From assembly GCF_002298975.1 (NCBI RefSeq), contig NZ_DBMV01000045.1:1-64000 (forward strand): DNA of 64,000 bases. Direction: 5' to 3'. The DNA comes from Ralstonia sp. UBA689. GTDB taxonomy: Bacteria; Pseudomonadota; Gammaproteobacteria; Burkholderiales; Burkholderiaceae. Under the pieces are notes generated by a model. It was not told the DNA's origin, made no database searches, and saw only the letters and a list, made by a program, of their open reading frames with translations. The first letter of the stretch is position 1. Each line of letters begins with the position of its first letter. Below, piece after piece: positions 43,157 to 52,190 of the stretch. A program made the position numbers and the translations under genes.

Positions 43157-43426
43157 GTCAGAACCATCTCTGATGACGGCATCGGCATGACGCCCGAGGT
43201 GCTTGGCAAGATCTTCGACCCGTTCTTCACCACCAAGCCGGTCGGCCACGGTACCGGCCTGGGGCTCTCGGTTTCCCACGGTATGGTGAAACACCATCAG
43301 GGGCGCATTGACGTCGTCACGCACCCAGGGCCGGGTACGACCTTTGCCGTTGCGCTGCCTGTGCGGCACGAGGCGAGAAATGGAAACGGGAATGAGGCCG
43401 CCCAGGCTGCCGCTTGCGCGGCGTAA
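43157..43426 (+). pseudogene. C-terminal fragment of a sensor histidine kinase (ATPase end)
   Basis: The segment PVRTISDDGIGMTPEVLGK, then IFDPFFTTKPVGHGTGLGLS and QGRIDVVTHPGPGTTF, is the end of a histidine-kinase ATP-binding domain (DxGxG and GTGLGL boxes). Everything before it, including the phospho-accepting histidine and N box, is missing; the upstream bases show no matching frame. An ATG at 43187 gives a 79-residue ORF, but it could not be an active kinase. Confidence 0.8.
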
Positions 43427-43455
43427 AGAGTGGCCCTGGCGTTCCCGTTGCCTTT

Positions 43456-43920
43456 CTACCGGCCGCTCTGCGCGGGATAGGGCTCTTCCAGGGCGATGGC
43501 GCCGGTCTCCAGCAAAGATTTGAGGTTGGACATGATCTTCGGCCAGCCGCCGGACACCGCCTCGATGAACTTCGAAGGCTCGCGCTCGATGCTGTGGGTG
43601 ATGGAAAGCTTGACCGCGCCTGCGCTGGGTTCCAGCTCTATCGTGCACAGCGACGCGCCTTCCGCCGTGAGCTCGGGCTTGTTCTGATGCTGCCAGCGGA
43701 TCACCAGACGCCGCGGCGGCTTGGCTTCGACGATCTCGCCGGCATCCCAGACCTGCCCGTCGCCGGACACCAGCTTCCAGGAAGACCCAGCTGTCCACTG
43801 GCTTTCACAGCGCATGCCGAACCAGTACCGCTGAATGAACTCAGCATCGGTCAGGGCCGACCACAGCTTCTCGGGCGTGGTGCGAATGTATGTGACATAG
43901 ACAAAGGTCGATCTGGCCAT
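43456..43920 (-). CDS. SRPBCC/AHSA1-family protein
   Basis: The product has 154 residues, with GGAGAAAA in front. The START-like fold is suggested by TYIRTTPEKLWSALTDAEFI, QRYWFGMRCESQWTAG and WPKIMSNLKSLLETG. Members bind small hydrophobic ligands or act as chaperone activators. They are often paired with an ArsR regulator, but none is adjacent here. The ligand is unknown. Confidence 0.85.
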   Translation of the reverse strand: MARSTFVYVTYIRTTPEKLWSALTDAEFIQRYWFGMRCESQWTAGSSWKLVSGDGQVWDAGEIVEAKPPRRLVIRWQHQNKPELTAEGASLCTIELEPSAGAVKLSITHSIEREPSKFIEAVSGGWPKIMSNLKSLLETGAIALEEPYPAQSGR

Positions 43921-44001
43921 GGGTTTTCTCCAGATGCAGTGGAGCGAGGGTGGGCGATTGAGTGCGCGCCGGTGGGCGAGGTGGCACGCAAGACATATGC
44001 C

Positions 44002-44580
44002 TTACCCCATCGGCTTCACGCCAATCCACCACCCGTGCAGGAAGAATGCGAATGCAACCCAGGCGACGCTGCCCACCACGACCGGAATCACATCGCGCGG
44101 GAGGCTGCCATCGGGATAGACGATGCCTTCTGCGCGATCCCTCCGTCGCGCCGCTGCAAAATCGACGAGCGCCCAGACGAGGAATGCCCCGAACAACACG
44201 GCTGCGTTCAGCGTTGCGTTGGCCAGCAGGTGCGCGAATGCCCACAGCGCGACCCCGATAACCTGCGGATGCTTGAGCCATGCCTTGAAGTGCGTGCCCG
44301 GGATGTATGCCGCCAGGAAGAGGATGAACGCCACGAGCGTGAGCCCACCAGCAAGATGCGGCGCCCATGCCGGCGGTGCCCAAAGCACGACAGGTTGGTG
44401 CCGCGCCATGCCGTATCCCCGGATGATCAGCACAAATCCAACGATGGACACGATGGAATACGCCACTTTCCATCCCTTCTCGCCCATCTGCGCGATCTGC
44501 ATCCTGCGCCAGCCTTCCGCAAAGATCCGGACCGAATGTGCACCGAGAAAGATCAGCAACCCCAGGATCAGGATCGACAT
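44002..44580 (-). CDS. NnrU-family membrane protein
   Basis: The product has 192 residues and about five or six helices, with a strong AAGGAG ribosome-binding site. The N-terminal GLLIFLGAHSVRIFAEGWR and the PGTHFKAWLKHPQVIGVALW stretch are typical of NnrU, a heme-protein-like membrane family linked in denitrifiers to nitric oxide and nitrite metabolism. It has no denitrification neighbours here apart from the nar operon some 30 kb away. Its function is not well established. Confidence 0.85.
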   Translation of the reverse strand: MSILILGLLIFLGAHSVRIFAEGWRRMQIAQMGEKGWKVAYSIVSIVGFVLIIRGYGMARHQPVVLWAPPAWAPHLAGGLTLVAFILFLAAYIPGTHFKAWLKHPQVIGVALWAFAHLLANATLNAAVLFGAFLVWALVDFAAARRRDRAEGIVYPDGSLPRDVIPVVVGSVAWVAFAFFLHGWWIGVKPMG

Positions 44581-44647
44581 GACAGGCTCCTTATGGAGGA
44601 GGTCGGCAGGTGACGTTGATTCTCCTGCAGGATGCCGGCTGCGCCAA

Positions 44648-44674
44648 TGCTTATATGCGTGCGCCGCATAAGCA
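44648..44674. promoter_or_regulatory. Inverted repeat in the nnrU/substrate-binding gene divergent region
   Basis: TGCTTATATGC and GCATAAGCA form an imperfect palindrome around a short GC-rich centre. It lies about 70 bases from the NnrU start and 95 from the other gene, a suitable place for an operator. The binding protein is unknown. Confidence 0.35.
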
Positions 44675-44766
44675 CGTACGCCGCCGCAGGCATGCCCATA
44701 TAGCCATTTGATCGTTCTCGCATGCGGGCTGCGTGGCTATCCTTGCCGGTTTCGTTAAGGATCACC

Positions 44767-45687
44767 ATGCTGTCTCGTATCGCTTCATCCGTTCCGCGTG
44801 CGCTTGCCGCGCTTCTGTTGCCGTTGTCGTTCGGCGCTGCCGTATCGGCACAGGCACAGACTCAGGGCCAGTCGCCCATTCTCGATCAGATCCGTCAGTC
44901 GGGCACGATCACGCTGGGTTATCGCGAGGGCGCGGTGCCGTTCTCGTTCTCCGACGTCAAGGGACAGCCTTCCGGCTACGCGGTCGACCTGTGCCTGCGT
45001 GTGGCAGAGGCGGCGCAACGCAAGCTCAATCTGCCGGAACTGAAGGTGCGCTGGCTGCCCCTGAGTGCGCAGAGCCGCGTGCCCGCAGTGGTCAACGGTC
45101 TTGTTGCCATCGACTGCGCGCCGAACACCATCACCGCCGAGCGCAAGAAGCAGGTGGATTTCAGCCTCGCGTACTACGTCTCGGCCGTGCGCATGCTGGT
45201 GCGAACGGACTCGGGCATCCGCTCGTTTGACGACATGCGTGGCAAGACGGTGGTGACCAGCGCCGGCTCCACCAGCGACCGCCATGTGCGCCGCCTCAAA
45301 GACCGGTACGGCTACAACGAGGTCTACGCCAAGGACCACGTCGAATCATTCCTGATGCTTGATACGGGCCGCGCGCAGGCCTTTGTGCTCGACGACGTAG
45401 TGCTCTACGGCCTGCGCGCCAACGCCAAGAATCCGACGCAGTACGAAGTGGTCGGTCCCACGCTATCGGTGGAGAAGAACGCGCTGATGCTCTCCAAGGC
45501 CGACCCGCAATGGAAGGCACTGGTGGATCAGACGCTGGCTGCCCTGTTCGCCAGTCCAGACGTGCTCGCGCTGCAGAAGCGCTGGTTCCAGCAGCCGATC
45601 AGCGCGCGCGGAATCGTGCTCGGCTTGGCCCCGTCACCGGAAGCGCTGGCGGCCTGGAAGCATCCGTCGGACGAGGCCGCAGAGTGA
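44767..45687 (+). CDS. Periplasmic amino-acid-binding protein, solute-binding family 3
   Basis: From the ATG at 44767 (AAGGATC upstream) the product has 306 residues. A signal peptide (ALAALLLPLSFGAAVSAQAQ) is followed by a type II periplasmic-binding domain: GTITLGYREGAVPFSFSD, GYAVDLCLRVAE, GLVAIDCAPNTITAERKKQV and DMRGKTVVTSAGSTSD, as in glutamate/aspartate-binding GltI proteins. No permease or ATPase gene follows; the next gene, a PLP enzyme, overlaps its stop codon. This suggests the ligand is the substrate of that enzyme or a related amino acid. Confidence 0.9.
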   Translation: MLSRIASSVPRALAALLLPLSFGAAVSAQAQTQGQSPILDQIRQSGTITLGYREGAVPFSFSDVKGQPSGYAVDLCLRVAEAAQRKLNLPELKVRWLPLSAQSRVPAVVNGLVAIDCAPNTITAERKKQVDFSLAYYVSAVRMLVRTDSGIRSFDDMRGKTVVTSAGSTSDRHVRRLKDRYGYNEVYAKDHVESFLMLDTGRAQAFVLDDVVLYGLRANAKNPTQYEVVGPTLSVEKNALMLSKADPQWKALVDQTLAALFASPDVLALQKRWFQQPISARGIVLGLAPSPEALAAWKHPSDEAAE

Positions 45688-46655
45688 CGGCACCCGTGCT
45701 GCCTGGCTGGAGCGACGTGGTTGCGGCCAGCGAGCGCCTGGCCGGCCACGCGCTGCGCACTCCGGTGCTGCGCTCGCCCGCAATGGACGCGTGGGTGGGC
45801 GCGCAGGTGGTCTTCAAGTGCGAGAACCTGCAGCGCACCGGTGCCTTCAAGTTCCGGGGCGCATTCAACGCGCTGGCGCGTTTCGATGCCGGGCAACGCC
45901 GGCGCGGCGCGGTTGCGTTCTCGGGCGGCAACCATGCGTTGGGCATGGCGTTGGCCGGACAGATGCTCGGCATTCCCGTGACGGTGGTGATGCCGCACGA
46001 CGCCCAGGCGACCAAGGTGGATGCCGCCCGGCGCTGCGGCGCAAGCATCGTCTTCTACGATCGCTGCACCGACGACCGCGAAGCCATTGCGCGCGAGCTG
46101 TCCGAAACGCAGGGCCTGACGCTCGTCCCGCCGTATGACCATGCCGATGTGATTGCCGGGCAGGCCACCGTCACGCGCGAGCTGATCGAAGAGGCCGGCC
46201 CGCTGGATGCGGTGTTCGCAAGCCAGGGCGGTGGTGGGCTGCTGGGTGGTGCGACACTGGTGACGGCCGCGTTGGCGCCGGGCTGCAAAGTGGTTGGGGC
46301 CGAACCGGTGACGGGCAACCACGGCCGGCAATCGCTGCGTGCCGGCCGCATCGTCCATATCGACCCGCCAGACACAATTGCCGATGGCGCCCGCGCGCAG
46401 CATCTGGGGGTACTCAACTTTGCGTTGCTGCAGCAAGGCGTGACGGACATCGTCTCTGTTGAAGACGCCATGCTGGTGGAATGCATGCGCCGCTTCGCGC
46501 AGGACATGAAGCTGGTGGTGGAGCCCACCGGCTGCCTCGGGTTGGCGGCGGCGCGCTACGGCGGCCTGCCCATCCAGGGGGCGCGTATCGGCGTAATCGT
46601 CACTGGCGGCAATATCGATCTGCCGCGCTACCTCGATCTGCTGCGGGCGGGCTAG
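45684..46655 (+). CDS. PLP-dependent threonine/serine dehydratase-like enzyme
   Basis: A GTG at 45684, overlapping the previous stop (GTGA), gives 323 residues. This is a fold-type II PLP enzyme: GAFKFRGAFN contains the PLP lysine, SGGNHALGMA binds the substrate (the usual SSGNHAQG, slightly altered) and SQGGGGLLGG holds the cofactor phosphate. The length and lack of a regulatory ACT domain fit catabolic threonine dehydratase, serine racemase or threo-3-hydroxyaspartate dehydratase. Coupling to an amino-acid-binding protein supports a catabolic role. The exact substrate is not fixed. Confidence 0.88.
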   Translation: MTAPVLPGWSDVVAASERLAGHALRTPVLRSPAMDAWVGAQVVFKCENLQRTGAFKFRGAFNALARFDAGQRRRGAVAFSGGNHALGMALAGQMLGIPVTVVMPHDAQATKVDAARRCGASIVFYDRCTDDREAIARELSETQGLTLVPPYDHADVIAGQATVTRELIEEAGPLDAVFASQGGGGLLGGATLVTAALAPGCKVVGAEPVTGNHGRQSLRAGRIVHIDPPDTIADGARAQHLGVLNFALLQQGVTDIVSVEDAMLVECMRRFAQDMKLVVEPTGCLGLAAARYGGLPIQGARIGVIVTGGNIDLPRYLDLLRAG

Positions 46656-46677
46656 GGGCGGGCTGCCTGCCGCGGGG

Positions 46678-47417
46678 TCAGACGGTGCAGGCCAGACGCT
46701 CCCGAATGGTCCGCAAGACTTCCCGCCAGTGCGAATAGATCAGAAAGTGGCCTCCATCCTCAATCTCGTGAAGCTGCGCTCCCGGGATGCGGCGCACCAG
46801 CGCGCGCGCCGCCTGGATGGAAACGTGCCAGTCCAGCGCGCCGTGAAAGAACTCGACCGGCATCGCAAAGCGGTGCCCGTCCACCTGCCAGCCGTGCACG
46901 TTCAATAGCGTCTCGACCACGAAGTGCTGCCCGCCGTGTTTGACGCCCGCCAGCAGTTCCCGTGCATAGTTTTCGCGAAAGGCGGCTTGCTTGAAGACCT
47001 GCTGGCCCACTTCCGGCATCGATTTCAGGATGGACTCGATGTACCGGTACACATCCTTGCGGATGCTGCGTACCACCACATGCAGCAAGGGAGGCAGCAG
47101 GTTTGGCATGTAGCGCGCCACCATGAGCCCCATGCGGAAGTGCGCCGAATAGGCCTTGATGTCCTCGACGCGCTCGATCGGGGGCGTGACCGCCACGATG
47201 AAGACGGCCGACACGCGCGCGAGGGCATCGCCTGCGCGGTGGCAAATGCATAGGGCATGCCGGCCGAATACCCCAGCACGACAAAGCGATCGAGCTTCAG
47301 GTGATCGGCCAGCGCCTGCAGCAGGCTGGGCCACAAGTCGTCGTCGCTCGCGGCGCCATAGATCAGGCCAATAAACTTGGACAGTGTCTGCGCCGGAATA
47401 TCACCCTTCTCGCTCAT
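46678..47417 (-). pseudogene. Alpha/beta hydrolase with frameshift and LuxR-like N-terminus
   Basis: The ATG at 47417 (GGGAGC upstream) opens MSEKGDIPAQTLSKFIGLIY, then DDDLWPSLLQAL, which resembles the start of some LuxR-type regulators. It passes into an alpha/beta-hydrolase core (KLDRFVVLGYSAGMPYAFAT, with the GxSxG nucleophile). At 47211-47222 a CGCGCG run shifts the frame by two bases. The rest of the hydrolase follows in the new frame (SAVFIVAVTPPIERVEDI, ..., FFHGALDWHVSIQ, EDGGHFLIYSHW, with the late catalytic D and H). The N-terminal strands and oxyanion loop of a normal hydrolase are also missing. The gene is therefore both chimeric and frameshifted. Confidence 0.75.
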
Positions 47418-47535
47418 CCCCGCTCCCTGCGGCGCAAGACCCCGCCACAACGCCGATCATGGCACGTGAGCGCACGCCGCGCATACCCCAATCGGGTGAT
47501 GCATGTTCACCGGACTCCATACACCATGAGCCCTG

Positions 47536-47763
47536 ATGGAATACGGTATGGCGTCCTTGGGGGGACAATCCACCTTCGAGATCACGAAAGCGGAGGCCAG
47601 GGTTCTGGCCGGGCTTGCCCAGGGGCTCGCGCCGTGCGAGCTGGCTGCCCAGAACCGCATTTCCGAACACACCGTGCGATCGCACATCGCCAATCTCAAG
47701 CTGAAGATGGATTGCGGCCGGATTGTCGATCTGGTGAAGCTGGCGCTGCTGGCGCAGGACTGA
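47536..47763 (+). pseudogene. Orphan LuxR-type helix-turn-helix fragment
   Basis: An ATG at 47536 gives 75 residues made of a LuxR/GerE DNA-binding domain alone (ITKAEARVLAGLAQGLAPCE, ISEHTVRSHIANLKLKM). No sensory part precedes it. It faces away from the chimeric hydrolase, whose N-terminus looks LuxR-like, so the two may be the separated ends of one ancestral regulator. A stand-alone HTH protein is possible. Confidence 0.6.
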
Positions 47764-47797
47764 TTGCGATGCGCAGCATAGCGAAGGATGCCAATCT

Positions 47798-49060
47798 TCA
47801 AGCGATGCTTTGCAGCCGGTCGTTCTTTTCGTCTGCAACGGGCGGCGTTGGCATGCTTTGCACAACCGGCAGCCACGCCTTGGCCAACTCCACCCAGTAC
47901 GTCACACCCGTCACCAGAATCTCGTCATTGAAGTCATACAACGGGCTGTGAAGCTGATACGAGTGGCCGTTCGCCGGCGTAGTCGGCGCGGCCGTCGTAC
48001 GCAGCCGGCCGTTGCCCAGGAAGGCGTAGCAGCCCGGCTTGCGCTGCAGGAAGAACGAGAAATCTTCCGAGGCCATGCTGCACGCGACGTTCTCGTCCAC
48101 GCATTCGATGCCGGCCACGGCGCGCATGACCGAGGCGGCCAGTGCGGCTTCGGCCGGGTGGTTGACCACAGCCGGATACATGCGGTTGAAGTCGAAGCGC
48201 AGCTCCGCCCCAAAGGCGCCTGCAATGCCGTCGGCAATGCTGCGCATGCGCTGCTCGATCAGGTCGAGCACGGCAGTGTCGAACGTCCGCACCGTGCCGC
48301 GCAGCACAGCCGTTTCCGGAATCACGTTGACGGCCGTGCCGGTGTTGATCTGCGTGACGGAGAGCACGGCGGCGGCGTTCGGGTCGACATTGCGCGAGAC
48401 GATCGACTGCCACGCCTGCGCAATCTGCACCGCCACCATGACGGGATCGATGCTGCGGTGGGGCTGCGCGGCGTGCGAGCCGCTGCCGTGAATCTCCACT
48501 TCAAAGGTGTTGCTGGACGCCATGATGGCGTCGGGCCGTACGCCAAAGCTGCCGGCCGGCAGCCCCGGCCAGTTGTGCAGGCCGAAGATGGCGTCGGCCG
48601 GAAAGCGTTCGAACAGCCCATCGTCGAGCATCTTCTTGGCGCCGGCGCCGCCTTCCTCCGCCGGCTGGAAGACAAACTGGACGGTGCCGTCGAAGCCGCC
48701 ATGCGTGGCCAGGTACCGGGCCGCGCCCAGCAGCATGGTGGTGTGGCCGTCGTGCCCGCAGGCGTGCATCTTGCCCGCGTGCTGCGAGGCATGTGTGAAG
48801 CCGTTGAGTTCCTGCAGGGGCAATGCGTCCATGTCGGCCCGCAGGGCGATCGCGCGGCCCGACGTGCCGCGCCTGCACGTGCCGACCACGCCGTGCCCGC
48901 CGATGCCGCGCGTGACCTCGATACCGCAGTCTTCCAGGTAGGCGGCCACGAACGCGGCGGTCTGTTCCTCTTCGAAGCGCAGTTCGGGATGTGCGTGCAG
49001 TTGGCGGCGGATGCGCACGAGCTCGGGTTTGAGGGCCGCGATGGCCGGCGTTGCAGTCAT
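47798..49060 (-). CDS. M20D-family amidohydrolase (hippurate/IAA-amino-acid hydrolase-like)
   Basis: From the ATG at 49060 the product has 420 residues. The family signatures are intact: RRQLHAHPELRFEEEQTA, ALRADMDALPLQE, KMHACGHDGHTTMLLGAARY (metal ligands), VFQPAEEGGAGAKKML and a late MASEDFSFFLQ. These enzymes hydrolyse N-acyl amino acids such as hippurate, in the cytoplasm. The next gene on the same strand is an MFS transporter of the organic-acid type, and a LysR regulator follows, so the three may form an uptake-and-hydrolysis unit. Confidence 0.92.
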   Translation of the reverse strand: MTATPAIAALKPELVRIRRQLHAHPELRFEEEQTAAFVAAYLEDCGIEVTRGIGGHGVVGTCRRGTSGRAIALRADMDALPLQELNGFTHASQHAGKMHACGHDGHTTMLLGAARYLATHGGFDGTVQFVFQPAEEGGAGAKKMLDDGLFERFPADAIFGLHNWPGLPAGSFGVRPDAIMASSNTFEVEIHGSGSHAAQPHRSIDPVMVAVQIAQAWQSIVSRNVDPNAAAVLSVTQINTGTAVNVIPETAVLRGTVRTFDTAVLDLIEQRMRSIADGIAGAFGAELRFDFNRMYPAVVNHPAEAALAASVMRAVAGIECVDENVACSMASEDFSFFLQRKPGCYAFLGNGRLRTTAAPTTPANGHSYQLHSPLYDFNDEILVTGVTYWVELAKAWLPVVQSMPTPPVADEKNDRLQSIA

Positions 49061-49144
49061 GGTTCTTACAGCGGAAAGCGTGCCGGGCAGCATGGGCGCA
49101 TGGGCGCGCCCGCCGGCCCGGCCAAGGTTACGGAGTACTGGGAA

Positions 49145-50461
49145 TCAGGTGCCGGCCTTGGCCGCGGCTTGCGCGGCCGGCGCAGGCCGGAACAGGGTCA
49201 GCAGCACGGCGCTGACGATGGCCGCGCATGACAGGTAGAGGCCGACGACCAGCTTGTCGCCGGTCCAGTGGATCAGGCTGGTGACCAGCAGCGGCGTCAG
49301 CCCGCCGAAGATGGTTACGCCCAGCGCATATGAGATGCCCACGCCGGTGGCGCGGAAGTGCACCGGGAAGATGTCGGCGAGCACGCGGGAGGCGCACGCG
49401 GCATAGCTGGCGAGCAGCAGTGCGATCACGCCCTGCACCACGATCAGCATCGGCAGGCTCGGGTGCTTGGCCAGCACCCAGAACAGCGGATAGGCCAGCA
49501 GTGCCGAGAGCCCCGCGCCAAAGGCCATCAGCTTGAACGGGCCAGTGCGGTCGGATAGCGCGCCGAACGCCGGGCAGGCCACCAGCATGGTCACGCCGTA
49601 GGAGATCTGTCCCAGGTAGCTTTGCAGCAGGCTCAGGTGCAGCTCGCGCACCGCATAGGTGGTGAAGTAGTTGGAGACGTAGGTGGCGATGGTCCAGAAC
49701 ACCATCACGCCGATGCCCATCAGGATCTGGCCGCTGTGCCGTGCGAGGCCAGACAGCAGGCGCTCGTCGGTGCGCGTGGCGTGCGAGGCGGAAAACTCCG
49801 CCGTCTCGGGAATCGCGCGGCGGATGTACCAGCCCACCGGCCCGATCAGCACGCCAAACACGAAGGCCAGGCGCCAGCCGCCGTCCAGGATCTGCTGCTC
49901 GGTGAACACGCTGGTCATGAACACGCCGAGCAGGCCCGCCACCAGCACCCCGCCGCCTTGGGACATCTGCTGAAACGAGCCGTACAGCCCGCGATGTTTG
50001 CCGCCGGCGTTCTCGACCATCATGGCCACCGCGCCGCCGACTTCACCGCCGGCCGAGAAGCCTTGCACCAGGCGACCCAGCACGATGATGATCGGCGCAG
50101 CCACGCCAATGGCCGCGTACGACGGACACACCGCCGGCACCAGCGTGCCCAGCGCCATCAGCACCAGCGTCAGGCTCAGCGCGCGCTTGCGGCCCACGCG
50201 GTCGGCATAGCGGCCCAGCAGCAGCGCGCCCAGCGGCCGAGCCAGGAAGCCGGCCGCAAACGTCATGAACGTCATGATCAGCGCGGCGAAGTCGCTGCCG
50301 GCCGGAAAGAAGGTGCGCGCAATCGGCACCGCAAAGATGCCAAAGGCGATGAAGTCGTAAATCTCGAGCACGTTGCCGATGGATGCCGCGACCACGGCCC
50401 GTCGTCGCATCGGTGCGTCGGCCGAAACGCCGGCCGTTGCGTGCACATTGCTGCCGTTCAT
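49145..50461 (-). CDS. MFS transporter, metabolite:H+ symporter (citrate/shikimate-type) family
   Basis: The product has 438 residues and about twelve helices, with AGGAGG in front. MHS-family signatures are clear: VLEIYDFIAFGIFAVPIART, RPLGALLLGRYADRVGRKRAL and GLVQGFSAGGEVGGAV-like RLVQGFSAGGEVGGAVAMM. Such proteins import organic acids or other charged metabolites with protons. It lies 84 bases upstream of the amidohydrolase and is divergent from a LysR gene, implying it brings in that enzyme's substrate or a product. Confidence 0.92.
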   Translation of the reverse strand: MNGSNVHATAGVSADAPMRRRAVVAASIGNVLEIYDFIAFGIFAVPIARTFFPAGSDFAALIMTFMTFAAGFLARPLGALLLGRYADRVGRKRALSLTLVLMALGTLVPAVCPSYAAIGVAAPIIIVLGRLVQGFSAGGEVGGAVAMMVENAGGKHRGLYGSFQQMSQGGGVLVAGLLGVFMTSVFTEQQILDGGWRLAFVFGVLIGPVGWYIRRAIPETAEFSASHATRTDERLLSGLARHSGQILMGIGVMVFWTIATYVSNYFTTYAVRELHLSLLQSYLGQISYGVTMLVACPAFGALSDRTGPFKLMAFGAGLSALLAYPLFWVLAKHPSLPMLIVVQGVIALLLASYAACASRVLADIFPVHFRATGVGISYALGVTIFGGLTPLLVTSLIHWTGDKLVVGLYLSCAAIVSAVLLTLFRPAPAAQAAAKAGT

Positions 50462-50562
50462 GGGAACTCCTCCTGTTCTGGGTTATGCGCGAAAGCTTAA
50501 ACGGCAGCGTGATATATGAAAAAATACAAAATAACGATAGCCAATATGCCTGTGAGGTATAG

Positions 50563-51480
50563 ATGATTGAAATCCGGCATCTGCGTTACTTTCTGGCCGT
50601 TGCGGAGTCGGGCAGCGTGGCCGAGGCCGCGCGCCGTCTGCACATCGCGCAACCGGCCCTCAGCCGACAGGTTCGGGAGCTGGAGGAGCGCCTGGGCGCC
50701 GCGCTGTTCGTACGCGGCGTCAAGGGCGTGAAGCTGACCACCGCCGGCGCCCAGTTCCGCCTGGACGCGCAGCAATTGCTCGATGAGCTGGCGGCCGCGC
50801 GTGAGCGCGTTGCGCACATCGCGCGTGGCCAGCAGGGTGCGCTGCGCCTGGGCGTGGCGCCCAACTACAGTTGGCACCCGGTGATCCTGCGCTCGCTGCA
50901 GGCGTTCAAGCACGCGGTGCCCGGGGTCACGGTGATGCTGGAGCCGTCATTGGCGGCTCGGCAGTTGGAGCGCATCGCCCGCGGCAGTCTCGACGGCGGC
51001 TACCTGACCTGGCGCAACCCCGCCGACCCTGCCTACAGCGCGGTGCGCCTGTTCGACTGCCGGCTCAAGCTTGCGCTGCACCGGCACAGCTCACTCGCGG
51101 AGTCGCCGCCGCACCGGCTGGCGGATCTGCAGGATGAGCCCTGCATCTGGTTCCGCCGCGAGATCGCACCCGCCTACAACGATTTCCTCACGCACCAGTG
51201 TCATGTGGCGGGGCTGTCGCCGCGTACGCTGCAGATCGGCAGCGACGTCTCGACCATCCTCGGGCTCGTGGCCGCCGGCATGGGCTATTCGATCGTCTCG
51301 GATGCGTCGACCTATCACTGCCCGGCTGACGTCATCCTGCTCGACCACCCGGACCTCACCATGACCTACCCGGTCGAGTTCGTCTGGCGCACTGCGGACG
51401 ACAACCCGGTGCTGGCGCGTTTTGTTGAGGTGTTGCGCGATGGCTTGGCTGGGCTGCCCGCCATTGGCGATGTGCCGTAG
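50563..51480 (+). CDS. LysR-family transcriptional regulator
   Basis: The product has 305 residues. The N-terminal helix-turn-helix reads LRYFLAVAESGSVAEAARRL, HIAQPALSRQVRELEERLGA; the effector-binding domain follows (QQGALRLGVAPNYSWHPVIL). It is divergent from the MFS transporter gene, with an AT-rich 101-base gap in between (GATATATGAAAAAATAC). It probably controls the transporter and amidohydrolase. The inducer is unknown. Confidence 0.92.
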   Translation: MIEIRHLRYFLAVAESGSVAEAARRLHIAQPALSRQVRELEERLGAALFVRGVKGVKLTTAGAQFRLDAQQLLDELAAARERVAHIARGQQGALRLGVAPNYSWHPVILRSLQAFKHAVPGVTVMLEPSLAARQLERIARGSLDGGYLTWRNPADPAYSAVRLFDCRLKLALHRHSSLAESPPHRLADLQDEPCIWFRREIAPAYNDFLTHQCHVAGLSPRTLQIGSDVSTILGLVAAGMGYSIVSDASTYHCPADVILLDHPDLTMTYPVEFVWRTADDNPVLARFVEVLRDGLAGLPAIGDVP

Positions 51481-51512
51481 GGGCCATAGACCAGCCGGCC
51501 GATGCCGAAGCA

Positions 51513-51971
51513 TTATGTCAGCCGTGGCGGCGGCGCGCCCCGGTACAGCGCGAAGTCGTGCGCCTTGTCCTGCGTTGTCACCCGGACGGGCTCGGCATCG
51601 TCGCGAAAGCACGCCGCCGGCGCGGCGCACTGCATGTCGAAGCCGGTGTCGGGCGAGAGCTGTGCAGCTTGCCTCTTGCGTTCCAGTTCCGCGCGCAGCC
51701 ACGCGCCGACGCTTGCGCAGGCCACTTCCCGCTTGGGGTGGTTCAGGCCGCAATAGGTCCGTACCTCGGTGGCACTGATATGACATGCCAATGTGCATGG
51801 CATCCGATTGCCATGCGAGCCCTCGAATGACCATTGCGCCAGGACGTTGTATCCGCCACACGCACTGCGCGACGCCTGGATGAGCGCACTCGGTGGCAGT
51901 GCCGCGCTGACGGCCTTTTCCAACTCCCACAGCGTGGCGGCAACCACTTCGTCTGGTTGTGCTTCCAGCAT
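51513..51971 (-). CDS. Hypothetical protein, possibly DUF3022-like
   Basis: The product has 152 residues and a GGGAAA ribosome-binding stretch. It has several cysteines (RSACGGYN, MPCTLACHIS, RTYCGLN, DMQCAAPAACF) and no signal peptide or membrane helix. I think of the DUF3022 family of Ralstonia and Burkholderia, but this is uncertain. It is convergent with the LysR gene. Confidence 0.55.
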   Translation of the reverse strand: MLEAQPDEVVAATLWELEKAVSAALPPSALIQASRSACGGYNVLAQWSFEGSHGNRMPCTLACHISATEVRTYCGLNHPKREVACASVGAWLRAELERKRQAAQLSPDTGFDMQCAAPAACFRDDAEPVRVTTQDKAHDFALYRGAPPPRLT

Positions 51972-52190
51972 GATTTCCCTTTTTTCCCTTTTTCGGGCCT
52001 GCTTCGTGTCTGTTTCCGGCCCTGTTTTCAGTTGTCAGCGTACGCTTGCGGTGCACCAGGAGGCTGACGCTGGTCAAGAGTCTGACTAGAGCGCCGCCTC
52101 TTCCTTTCGCTTGAGATGCATCAAATGCGCACGGTCCCGGCTGGCATCTAATGCCTCGTATACCAACGCAATCGTTTTACGCCCCCAATC

